A stretch of DNA of 64,000 bases from Stenotrophomonas aracearum. GTDB taxonomy: Bacteria; Pseudomonadota; Gammaproteobacteria; Xanthomonadales; Xanthomonadaceae. The notes under the pieces are model-generated. The model worked only from the letters and a program-made list of their open reading frames with translations, had not been told where the DNA came from and ran no database searches. The translations under genes were made by a program, and so were the position numbers. Positions 1 to 10,725 of this stretch are shown here, piece after piece; the stretch's first letter is position 1, and every line of letters begins with the position of its first letter. The DNA is taken from positions 2,119,001 to 2,183,000 of the forward strand of contig NZ_CP115543.1 in NCBI RefSeq assembly GCF_031834615.1, given 5' to 3'.

Positions 1-1
1 A

Positions 2-118
2 GCCCTGGTCTACCTGGCACCCAGTCGCGTCAACCTGCAGATGGCGCAGGAACGTGCACCGAAGATTTGCTTCACAGCCACACGCGAGCACTCCCAAGCC
101 GTGGGTCGCGCGGACTAG
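2..118 (+). CDS. C-terminal end of an unidentified protein (5' end outside window)
   Basis: One frame is open from the first bases to a TAG at 116-118 and encodes about 38 residues ending in REHSQAVGRAD. I do not recognise the family. Its last codons contain the left copy (89-110) of a 22-bp direct repeat that recurs at 362-383, next to an IS remnant. The stop may therefore have been created or moved by that event. A chance open frame cannot be excluded because only 117 bases are visible. Confidence 0.3.
   Translation, partial: ALVYLAPSRVNLQMAQERAPKICFTATREHSQAVGRAD
89..110. repeat. 22-bp direct repeat, left copy
   Basis: Bases 89-110 are identical to 362-383. The two copies bracket about 250 bp holding the ISL3-like remnant. 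The repeat is longer than the 8-bp target duplication usual for ISL3 elements, so it looks like a recombination or deletion junction rather than a simple target-site duplication. Confidence 0.7.
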
Positions 119-361
119 GGGTTGTCCGTGTAAAAATGGTTCTTTGCGGATTACCGTGGAGCCTCGGCTGACCAACGGTGCCCTTGAGGCCTGATTTCCT
201 AGATTCGAGGATGCAGCCATGCTGGACCGGAAGACGATCGAAAAGCTGGATGGCCGGGAAGGCTATCGGGTAGAGCGCGTGGCGTGGCCTGAGGATGACA
301 GCCGGACCGTCACGATCTACCTCAAGCCATCGGCGCGGACGATGTACTGCGAGCACTGCGA
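117..361 (+). mobile_element. Left-end remnant of an ISL3-family insertion sequence
   Basis: The segment holds a transposase 5' end with about 100 bp of leader. The leader starts near 117 with a GGGGTTGTCCGTG-type sequence that could be the left terminal repeat. The body and right end of the element are missing. The family is assigned only from the look of the N-terminal zinc-binding segment, and no right terminal repeat is available to confirm it. Confidence 0.4.
219..361 (+). pseudogene. Truncated ISL3-like transposase, N-terminus only
   Basis: The frame starts MLDRKTIEKL and runs through GYRVERVAWPE to a CEHC zinc-ligand pair about residue 46. ISL3 transposases begin this way, with a hydrophobic start, an RVERV-like strand and a CxxC pair. 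After CEHC the frame continues to 476 with unrelated, low-complexity residues, so the gene breaks off at the repeat at 362. It lacks the helix-turn-helix and the whole DDE domain and cannot make an active enzyme. Confidence 0.5.
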
Positions 362-383
362 CACTCCCAAGCCGTGGGTCGCG
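362..383. repeat. 22-bp direct repeat, right copy
   Basis: Exact second copy of 89-110. It begins right after the codons for CEHC in the truncated transposase, which is where similarity to ISL3 transposases stops. Confidence 0.7.
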
Positions 384-408
384 TGCAGCGCAGGGGAAAC
401 CATCACGT

Positions 409-1061
409 TCATGAACCCCTCACCTCCGGTCGAATCGGCAATTGATCGGCGCGGACGTCGACCGCGTGCTCGATAGGCATTGATGCCGGACGTCTAACCC
501 CCACGCGCTCCCGCATCACCTCGCGCACGATGAACAGCGACGCGATCGAGCACGCTTCAGAGCAGTCCTCGCGCAGGGCCAATTCGTGGAGGCGATCGAG
601 CTGCCAAGGGACCACCTCGAGCTCTTCGGGTTCGTCCCCCGGCAAGCGCTCCGGGTACAGGTCCTCCGCCAGTACCAGATGGATGGCGTTGCTCATGTAG
701 GTGGGGGCCAAGGTCAGTGGCCGCAGATAGCGCATAACCTTGGCGCCCATTCCGACCTCTTCCTTCAGCTCGCGATTGGCGGCCTCGAGAATCGACTCGC
801 CGGGGTCCATACGTCCCTTGGGCAGGCCAAGTTCGTATCGATGGGTGCCCACCGCGTACTCGCGAATCAAAAGTACCGTGTGCGGATCGGGCATCGCGGC
901 GATGATGACGCTTCCAGGTGAGCGGGTGTGGAGCCGCTCGTAGAGCCGTCGCTCCCCGTTCGCGAATTCGAGATGCACCTGTTCCAGGCAATACGGGCCG
1001 AGCTCGGTCGCATCAGCCCGATGGATGACCGGTAGGCGCAGGATCGTGTTGAGGCGGGACA

Positions 1062-1062
<1 letters not shown>
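409..1062 (-). CDS. nudE: NUDIX hydrolase, ADP-sugar/NADH pyrophosphatase type
   Basis: The 217-residue protein has a complete Nudix box near residues 81-103 (G-x5-E-x7-REL-x-EE-x-GM, read from GRMDPGESILEAANRELKEE). The upstream segment (LIREYAVGTHRYELGLPKG) matches NudE, which hydrolyses ADP-ribose, NADH and Ap3A. The E. coli enzyme is about 186 residues; the extra 25 or so at the C-terminus here show no domain and may be new sequence gained near the IS junction. The ATG shares one base with the groEL stop (TGATG at 1060-1064), so the gene is translationally coupled and last in the dksA-pnp-groEL-nudE unit. A role in clearing toxic nucleotides under stress is inferred from context. Confidence 0.8.
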
Positions 1063-4870
<3,808 letters not shown>

Positions 4871-4939
4871 TATGTTTTCCTTTCATCAACAAGGATATGC
4901 CGACCACCGCAGAGGCGGCCCAATGGGTGCCGCGCGGAC

Positions 4940-5329
4940 TCAGCGACCGGCGTTTCGGCGCATGTTGTGCTGTTTCGCCTCGGCCAGTTCCTCGGTGCAC
5001 TCCAGGCAAAAAGGCGCGGCGGGATCGGCCATCAAACGGCCATGCCCGATTTCGAGTTCACATCGGCAGCAAATGCCGTAGCGCCCCGATTCGTAGCGAT
5101 CCAGCGCCGCCTTGATCCGATCCAACTGGATCATCAGGCGACTGCTGCCCGCCTTGGCCATGTGCTGCTGGGAGATGGCGTCGATCCTGCTGACGCGGCC
5201 TTGCGTGGTCTGATCGAGGGCGACGGGTTGGCCCGCGTCTTCCAAACCGGCGAGGGTGATGCGAATGTCCCGCTGCTCCTCTACGAGCATGCTGAAGAAT
5301 TCGTCCAGACTTTGAACGTGTACGGACAT
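4940..5329 (-). CDS. DksA/TraR-family C4 zinc-finger regulator
   Basis: The 129-residue protein has an N-terminal helical hairpin and a C-terminal C4 zinc finger: C-x2-C in ICCRCELE, then 17 residues, then C-x2-C in FCLECTEE. DksA-like proteins enter the RNA polymerase secondary channel and tune transcription, often with ppGpp. The hairpin tip here reads TTQGRVSRIDA and lacks the DxxDxA acidic tip of true DksA, so it may act differently or only compete. A GAGGAG site precedes the ATG. It is the first gene of the pnp-groEL-nudE unit, 69 bases ahead of pnp, and about 230 bases downstream of a plausible promoter. I infer that it controls stress transcription. Confidence 0.8.
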   Translation of the reverse strand: MSVHVQSLDEFFSMLVEEQRDIRITLAGLEDAGQPVALDQTTQGRVSRIDAISQQHMAKAGSSRLMIQLDRIKAALDRYESGRYGICCRCELEIGHGRLMADPAAPFCLECTEELAEAKQHNMRRNAGR

Positions 5330-5557
5330 GGTGACTCCTCATCTTGGTAGGCGGTATGCCGGGAGCGGCATCCGGAAGCGGGCATTGCGCCCGCGGCCAA
5401 GAAGTGAGCGTTAGATTGGAGTGGTCATGAGAGAGCCTCGTCTTGACCCTCTGAACCGCACCCCATTGTGCGGAAACCACATCACCTAGTAGAGCTTGAG
5501 GCCATCCTCAAGATCGACGAGACAGGCGGAGGGGTGTTGTATCGTGAATTTCACTAA

Positions 5558-5584
5558 ATCATAGCATGTCAAGTCCCCCGTCAA
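5558..5584 (-). promoter_or_regulatory. Putative extended -10 promoter for dksA-pnp-groEL-nudE
   Basis: On the minus strand TATGAT (5558-5563) is preceded by TGC, an extended -10 element. TTGACG lies at 5579-5584 with a 15-base spacer. The site is just downstream of cfa and reads into a 230-base leader before the dksA-like gene. The short spacer is unusual, but the extended -10 can compensate. The -35 overlaps the hairpin at 5574-5595. Confidence 0.4.
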
Positions 5585-5595
5585 ACGACGGGGGA
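5574..5595 (-). terminator. Hairpin immediately after the cfa stop codon
   Basis: TCCCCCGTC and GACGGGGGA form a perfect 9-bp stem with a 4-base loop, directly abutting the cfa stop at 5596. No U-run follows on the minus strand, so it may be a weak terminator or an mRNA-protecting end. It overlaps the -35 region proposed for the next operon. Confidence 0.5.
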
Positions 5596-6762
5596 TTACC
5601 TCGGGCCTTCTGGGCGCTGATAGCCGCCACGAACCCCATCCTTGGACAGCACCCACTGCCACAGTTGCAGGTCGCGGGCGCGGAATGCACCGGCGCAGGA
5701 CAACAGGTAGTAGCGCCACATCCGATGGAACCGTTGCCCCAGTTCGTCCTCGAAATGAGGCCATGCCTGCTCGAAGTTGGCATGCCACGCCATCAATGTG
5801 TTGTCGTAGTCGGCGCCGAAGTTGTGCAGATCCTCGACGACGAAGAGCTCGTCGCAAGCATCACCGATCTGGCCAATCGACGGCAACTCGCCGTTCGGGA
5901 AAATGTAGCGATCGATCCACGGGTCGGTAGTGGACTTGCGCCGGTTCTTGCCGATGGTGTGAAGCAGGAACAGGCCGTCATCGGCCAGGCAGCGATGAGC
6001 TACTTCCATGTAGCTGCGATGGTTCTTGCGACCCACATGCTCGAACATGCCGACGCTGGCGATGCGATCGAAGCGCTCGTTGATGGAGCGGTAGTCCTGC
6101 AGCCGGAACTCCAGTGGCAGGTCGGCATAACGCTCCGTCGCCCATGCGGTCTGCTCCTTCGAAACCGTCACCCCCACGCACTCAACGCCGTAGTGCTCGG
6201 CGGCGTACGCCATGAAGCTGCCCCAGCCACAACCGATGTCGAGCACCCGCATGCCGGGCTCCAGGCGCAACTTGTGGCAGATCATGTCGAGCTTGGCTTC
6301 CTGCGCCTCCGCCAGGTTCTTCGCATCGGCCCAGTAGCCGCAGGTGTAGGTCATGCGCGGGTCCAGCATTGCCGTGTAGAAATCATTCCCGAGGTCGTAA
6401 TGGGCCTCGCCGACTTCCCAGGCCTGTCGCGATGTCTGCCGATTCAGCAGCTTGGCCCGTAGCGAATGAAACATGAGCCGCAACGGTTTGACGTGGCGAT
6501 CGAGCCGCGCACGCAGGATGCGATCGAACAGTTCGTCCAGCCGATCGCACTCCCATGCGCCGTTCATGTAACTTTCCCCAAGGCCGAGATTGCCCTGTGC
6601 AAATACGCGCTCCGGGACGCCATCGACCAGCAACCGGATATCCCATGGGCGATCACCGCCCAGTCGAACATCAGCGATCTCCAGCAGTTCGTCCATCATT
6701 CGATGGAGGTGGTTTCGATTGATTGTTTCAGTGGATTTATGCTTGGTTGATGCTTCGGTCAT
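5596..6762 (-). CDS. cfa: Cyclopropane-fatty-acyl-phospholipid synthase
   Basis: The 388-residue cytosolic, membrane-associated enzyme adds a methylene group from S-adenosylmethionine to unsaturated acyl chains of phospholipids. The SAM-binding motif VLDIGCGWGSF is near residue 170. YDLGNDFY, MTYTCGYW and the C-terminal RMWRYYLLSCAGAFRARDLQLW region are typical of Cfa. Length matches E. coli Cfa (382). The gene lies 24 bases after uspA and ends at a strong hairpin, so sulP-uspA-cfa is probably one transcript. Cyclopropanation protects membranes against acid, heat and desiccation, which fits the rest of the cassette. Confidence 0.9.
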   Translation of the reverse strand: MTEASTKHKSTETINRNHLHRMMDELLEIADVRLGGDRPWDIRLLVDGVPERVFAQGNLGLGESYMNGAWECDRLDELFDRILRARLDRHVKPLRLMFHSLRAKLLNRQTSRQAWEVGEAHYDLGNDFYTAMLDPRMTYTCGYWADAKNLAEAQEAKLDMICHKLRLEPGMRVLDIGCGWGSFMAYAAEHYGVECVGVTVSKEQTAWATERYADLPLEFRLQDYRSINERFDRIASVGMFEHVGRKNHRSYMEVAHRCLADDGLFLLHTIGKNRRKSTTDPWIDRYIFPNGELPSIGQIGDACDELFVVEDLHNFGADYDNTLMAWHANFEQAWPHFEDELGQRFHRMWRYYLLSCAGAFRARDLQLWQWVLSKDGVRGGYQRPEGPR

Positions 6763-6786
6763 TTGACTTACTGCCGGTGGTTGGCG

Positions 6787-7677
6787 TCAACGGAGAAGGA
6801 GCACCGGGACGCGGCAGGTGCGCAGCATCGTGGTGGTGGTGCTGCCGACAATCAGCTGGCGGATACGCGAGTGGCCATAGGCCCCCATGACCAGCAGATC
6901 CACATGCTCGTCACGGATGTAATGGCCGATCACCTCTTCCGCTTCGCCCGGTCGCACCGCGCCGGCCGCAGACAATCCGGCCGCGGCCAGCGTGTCCAGC
7001 GCCCAGCGCAATGCGGCTTCGTTTGTGGCATTGGTCGCTCCGACGGTGAGCACACGGATATCGAGTCCACTGAACAACGGGCTGGCCGCCACCATTTCCA
7101 CGCCCTTGCGGGTCGTGGCGCTCCCATCGAACGCGATCAGCACGCGTTCGATTTCCGTGTAGCTGCGCGACGCCACCAGCAATGGGCGATGGACTGCACG
7201 TACCACGCGTTCCAGTTGGCTGCCCAGGTGTCCCTTGGCGAAATCCGCATGCTCGCCACGCTTGCCAAGGACAAACAGGCGTGCATCGCCTTCCAACTCG
7301 ATGAGGGTGTCCACCAAGGACCCATGCCGCATCCGCGTCTCCGCCTCGATGCCATGGAAAGCGGCCGCAATCCCCTTGGCCTGTTGCAGCACTAGGCGGC
7401 CTCGTTCTTGGCCCAGCTTGCTGCGGGTCTCGTCCAGCAAGGCGAGCCCTTCCAGCAACCTGGGCTGGGCATCCGCTCCGAGGTTCCCACTGAAGTCCGC
7501 GGTACTGGCCGCTTCCGGATGGCGGTCAAGCACATGAAGGTATTCCAGCGGGGCTTCCAGTCTGTGCGCTGCCCAAGCGGCGTAATGCGCCACGCTCTCG
7601 CTGTAAGCGGATGCGTCGGTGGCGGCCAATACACTGCCGCTGTGATCTATATGGGAGTGTCCAATCTTGTCTGTCAT
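6787..7677 (-). CDS. uspA: Tandem-domain universal stress protein
   Basis: The 296-residue protein has two Usp domains. The first starts at [13 protein letters not shown] (about residue 14). The second starts at [14 protein letters not shown] (about 160) and ends with the ATP-binding signature G-x2-G-x9-GS in [17 protein letters not shown]. The first domain keeps [19 protein letters not shown], an imperfect version of the same loop. Such tandem Usp proteins are cytosolic and are induced by starvation and redox stress. The gene sits 10 bases after sulP and 24 before cfa. Confidence 0.85.
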   Translation of the reverse strand: MTDKIGHSHIDHSGSVLAATDASAYSESVAHYAAWAAHRLEAPLEYLHVLDRHPEAASTADFSGNLGADAQPRLLEGLALLDETRSKLGQERGRLVLQQAKGIAAAFHGIEAETRMRHGSLVDTLIELEGDARLFVLGKRGEHADFAKGHLGSQLERVVRAVHRPLLVASRSYTEIERVLIAFDGSATTRKGVEMVAASPLFSGLDIRVLTVGATNATNEAALRWALDTLAAAGLSAAGAVRPGEAEEVIGHYIRDEHVDLLVMGAYGHSRIRQLIVGSTTTTMLRTCRVPVLLLR

Positions 7678-7687
7678 GGTTGCTTCC

Positions 7688-9172
7688 TCAGTGGCCCATC
7701 AGCCGCTCGACGGCGTCGGGCTTGTCGTGGACGCCCAAGCGATCCACCAGCGTCGCACTGGCTTCGTTCATTCCTAGGATTTCGACCTCAGTACCTTCAC
7801 GCCTGAACTTCACCACAACCGTGTCCAGTGCGCCCACCGCGCTGAGATCCCAGAAGTGGGCACGGCCCACGTCAATTTGAACGCGCTCCAAAGCCTCGCG
7901 GAAATCGAAGCTAGCAATGAACTGGTCAGCCGAGGCAAAGAAAACCTGCCCGGTCACGGTGTAGCACCGCAGACGCCCACCTTCTTCAGAAGTGGAGCCG
8001 ATATGAAGCACCTGGCCTACCTTGCGAGCAAAGAACAGCCCCGAGAGCAGTACGCCGATCAAAACGCCCTTTGCCAGATCATGGGTGGACACCGTCACGA
8101 TAACTGTGGCGATCATCACCACACTAGAAGTCTTGGGATTTGCCTTAAGTGCCGCCAGTGAACCCCAGTTGAAAGTGCCAATGGAGACCATGATCATTAC
8201 AGCGACCAGCGCCGCCATGGGAATCAGCTTTACCCAAGGGCCTGCAAATACCACCATCAACAATAGGAATACGCCCGCGGCCAGTGATGAGAGGCGACCA
8301 CGACCGCCGGACTTAACGTTGATGACAGACTGGCCAATCATGGCGCAACCGGCCATGCCGCCAACAAAGCCGGATGCGATGTTGGCTATGCCCTGACCGA
8401 CCGCTTCGCGGTTTTTGTTGCTCGGCGTATCGGTCAGATCATCGACGATCTTTGCAGTCATCATCGATTCCAGCAGGCCCACGACCGCCAATGTGGCGGA
8501 AACCGGGAAAATGATCTTCAGTGTCTCTAGATTCAAGGGAACATCAGGCAACAAGAACACCGGCAAGCTGTCGGGTAGTTCGCCCATGTCCCCCACGGTG
8601 CGGATATCAAGCTTGAGCAGGAGCGCGACTATCGTCAGGACCACGATGGCCACCAGCGGCGAGGGAATGACCTTGGTCACGCGTGGCAACAGATAGATGA
8701 TGGCCAACCCTGCGGCGACCATCGCATAAACGGTCCAAGGGACGTTGGTTAGCTCGGGGAGCTGCGCCAGGAAAATCAGGATCGCCAGCGCATTGACAAA
8801 ACCGGTGATGACCGAGCGCGAGACGAAACGCATCAACGCCCCGAGCCTAAACGTGCCAGCCAAGATCTGCAGCATCCCGGTTAGGAGCGTCGCTGCCAAC
8901 AAATACTGCAGTCCGTGCTCCTTCACCAAGCCAACCATCAGCAGCGCCATGGCCCCGGTAGCTGCCGAGATCATTCCCGGACGACCGCCGGTAAAGGCGA
9001 TAACCACTGCAATGCAGAATGAGGCGTAGAGGCCCACCTGGGGATCAAGCCCGGCAATAATTGAGAACGCAATGGCCTCAGGAATTAGAGCGAGCGCAAC
9101 AACTATGCCGGCAAGCAAGTCGCCACGAATATTGCCGAGCCAGTCCTGGCGCAGTCGAGTAAGCGTAGTCAA
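7688..9172 (-). CDS. SulP-family anion transporter with STAS domain
   Basis: The 494-residue inner-membrane protein has about 10-12 hydrophobic helices. It starts with the SulP signature ([20 protein letters not shown]) and ends in a cytosolic STAS domain (about 405-490). Family members carry sulfate, bicarbonate or other anions; the substrate cannot be read from sequence. The start is TTG at 9172. An in-frame TAG lies five codons upstream and no ATG or GTG precedes the conserved N-terminus. Base composition is a little more AT-rich than its neighbours. It is the first gene of sulP-uspA-cfa, and its promoter must lie in 9173-9411, next to the transposon end. Confidence 0.85.
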   Translation of the reverse strand: MTTLTRLRQDWLGNIRGDLLAGIVVALALIPEAIAFSIIAGLDPQVGLYASFCIAVVIAFTGGRPGMISAATGAMALLMVGLVKEHGLQYLLAATLLTGMLQILAGTFRLGALMRFVSRSVITGFVNALAILIFLAQLPELTNVPWTVYAMVAAGLAIIYLLPRVTKVIPSPLVAIVVLTIVALLLKLDIRTVGDMGELPDSLPVFLLPDVPLNLETLKIIFPVSATLAVVGLLESMMTAKIVDDLTDTPSNKNREAVGQGIANIASGFVGGMAGCAMIGQSVINVKSGGRGRLSSLAAGVFLLLMVVFAGPWVKLIPMAALVAVMIMVSIGTFNWGSLAALKANPKTSSVVMIATVIVTVSTHDLAKGVLIGVLLSGLFFARKVGQVLHIGSTSEEGGRLRCYTVTGQVFFASADQFIASFDFREALERVQIDVGRAHFWDLSAVGALDTVVVKFRREGTEVEILGMNEASATLVDRLGVHDKPDAVERLMGH

Positions 9173-9203
9173 AACAGAATATCCCTAGTCCCGACTGGTC
9201 GTC

Positions 9204-9240
9204 GGGCCAACAGTGTGATTTACGAAATAACAACCCTAAG
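9204..9240. repeat. Candidate left terminal inverted repeat of the Tn3-family element
   Basis: The 37-bp segment starts GGGCC and ends CCCTAAG. It shares TTACG and the CCTAAG end with the candidate right repeat. Overall identity is low, so the call is tentative. Confidence 0.35.
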
Positions 9241-9255
9241 CCCGCTTGCGGGCTT
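9238..9255. repeat. Perfect 8-bp-arm palindrome upstream of the recombinase gene
   Basis: AAGCCCGC and GCGGGCTT are separated by TT. The palindrome overlaps the inner edge of the candidate left end. It could be a recombinase binding site in the resolution region, or a terminator isolating the transposon from sulP. Confidence 0.45.
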
Positions 9256-9411
9256 GATCCGATGACAGGATTTAGGGCGGCGTAATCACTATGGGCACTG
9301 GCTCGGGAGTAGAGTTGGGTCCGCTGTTGTTTGCGGCCGCTGGCTGGAGAGCCTAGCACAATCTGCATAGTTGCGTCGAATGATGGACGATTGGCCGGCC
9401 ACCTTTGAAAC

Positions 9412-10701
9412 GTGCGTGTTCTGGGCCAGGTGACTATCCTCGATCAGTACATTGATGCCGCCACCCGCGAGAACACTGTGCGCAGCTACGCTTCGGCGTT
9501 ACGGCACTTTGAGGTCGAGTGGCAAGGACACCTTCCGGCCACCCCAGACAGTGTGGCGCGGTACTTGGCCACCTACGCGCAGACCCTGGCCACCAGCACG
9601 CTGCGGCATCGCCTGGCGGCGATCGCTTTTTGGCATCGGGATCACGGATTTGTGGATCCCACCCGCTCGCCACTGGTGCGCAAGGTACTTAAAGGGATTC
9701 AGACCCTCCACCCGACCCGGGTCAAGCAGGCTGCGCCACTGCAGATCCGGCGGCTGGTCGAGCTCGATGACTGGCTGGCCGCAGCGATTGCTGCGGCCCA
9801 TGCCCGGGGCGACGGGGCGGCGGCGCTTCGCCATCAGCGGGATCGCGCGTTGGTGCTGCTCGGATTCTGGCGTGGCTTCCGTGGCGATGAACTGCTGCGT
9901 CTGGAAGTGGCCCATCTCACGCTGGTGCCGGGACAGGGGATGACCTGCTTCCTGCCGCGCAGCAAGGGCGATCGCCAAGCGGCCGGCGTTACCCATAAGG
10001 TGCCGGCGTTGTCGCGGCTGTGTCCGGTAGAGGCGACCCAAGTGTGGCTGCAGGCGGCAAACGTGCAAGACGGGCCGGTGTTTCGGGCAATCAACCAGTG
10101 GGGCCACGTAAGTGCCGAAGGGCTCCATCCCAACAGTTTGGTGCGCCTGCTGCGCTAGTTGCTGGCCAGTGCCGGCTTTGCCGATGCGGGGCTCCACAGC
10201 AGCCATTCGCTGCGCCGCGGCTTTGCTAGTTGGGCCAACGATCAGGGCTGGGACATGAAGGCGTTGATGGAGTACGTGGGCTGGCGCGATGTTCAGTCGG
10301 CCATGCGTTACCTGGACGGGCGTGACCCGTTCGCCCGGGATCGCATTGAAGCGAGCCTGCCCAGCCCAACCGCGCCAGCTCCGGCGATGGCGCTGCCGGC
10401 GCCCGAGGTCAAATCTGCCCTGCAGCTGCTCCTACGCATGGTGCTGACCCCGTTTGCCCGCGCCGGCCGCGGCGCGGCCAAGGCCCGGGGCAGAATCGAA
10501 GAGATCTGCTTGGCCCCGTTCCAAGCGGTGCGGCTGAACACCGCCAGCAGCGAGTACCGGTTGACTGTTCCCACCGATCCCGACCGGGATCTGGATGAAA
10601 TCCTGGCCACGTTGCTCGATGACATGCACCGCATGGCCGATACGCACCAGTGTTTCCTGGAAGCGTCTCTCAGTACAGACGACGGCCGCCACTGGGATTG
10701 A
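9412..10701 (+). pseudogene. Tn3-associated tyrosine recombinase, interrupted by an amber codon
   Basis: A GTG-started frame runs to TAG at 10156-10158. The same frame then continues uninterrupted to 10701, so one base change (probably CAG to TAG at codon 249) splits a protein of about 429 residues. The first part has the SAM-like core-binding domain (about 10-95) and the first catalytic arginine (R157 in GFRGDELLRLE). The second part has HSLR (H265, R268), W291 in VGWRDVQ and the nucleophile Y300 in MRYLD. The truncated product cannot recombine DNA unless the stop is read through. The enzyme would resolve transposition cointegrates. It lies 24 bp before tnpA. Confidence 0.8.
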
Positions 10702-10725
10702 CCCCCCTCATAACCTCCGGATCCA

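Noticed and set aside
5567..5572. TTGACA on the minus strand as a -35 box
   Set aside because: Only 3 bases separate it from TATGAT, and no -10 sits at 16-18 bases; the extended -10 reading is better.
5486..5857. 123-codon frame overlapping the 3' end of cfa
   Set aside because: Arg-rich shadow of cfa; runs through the hairpin and promoter region.
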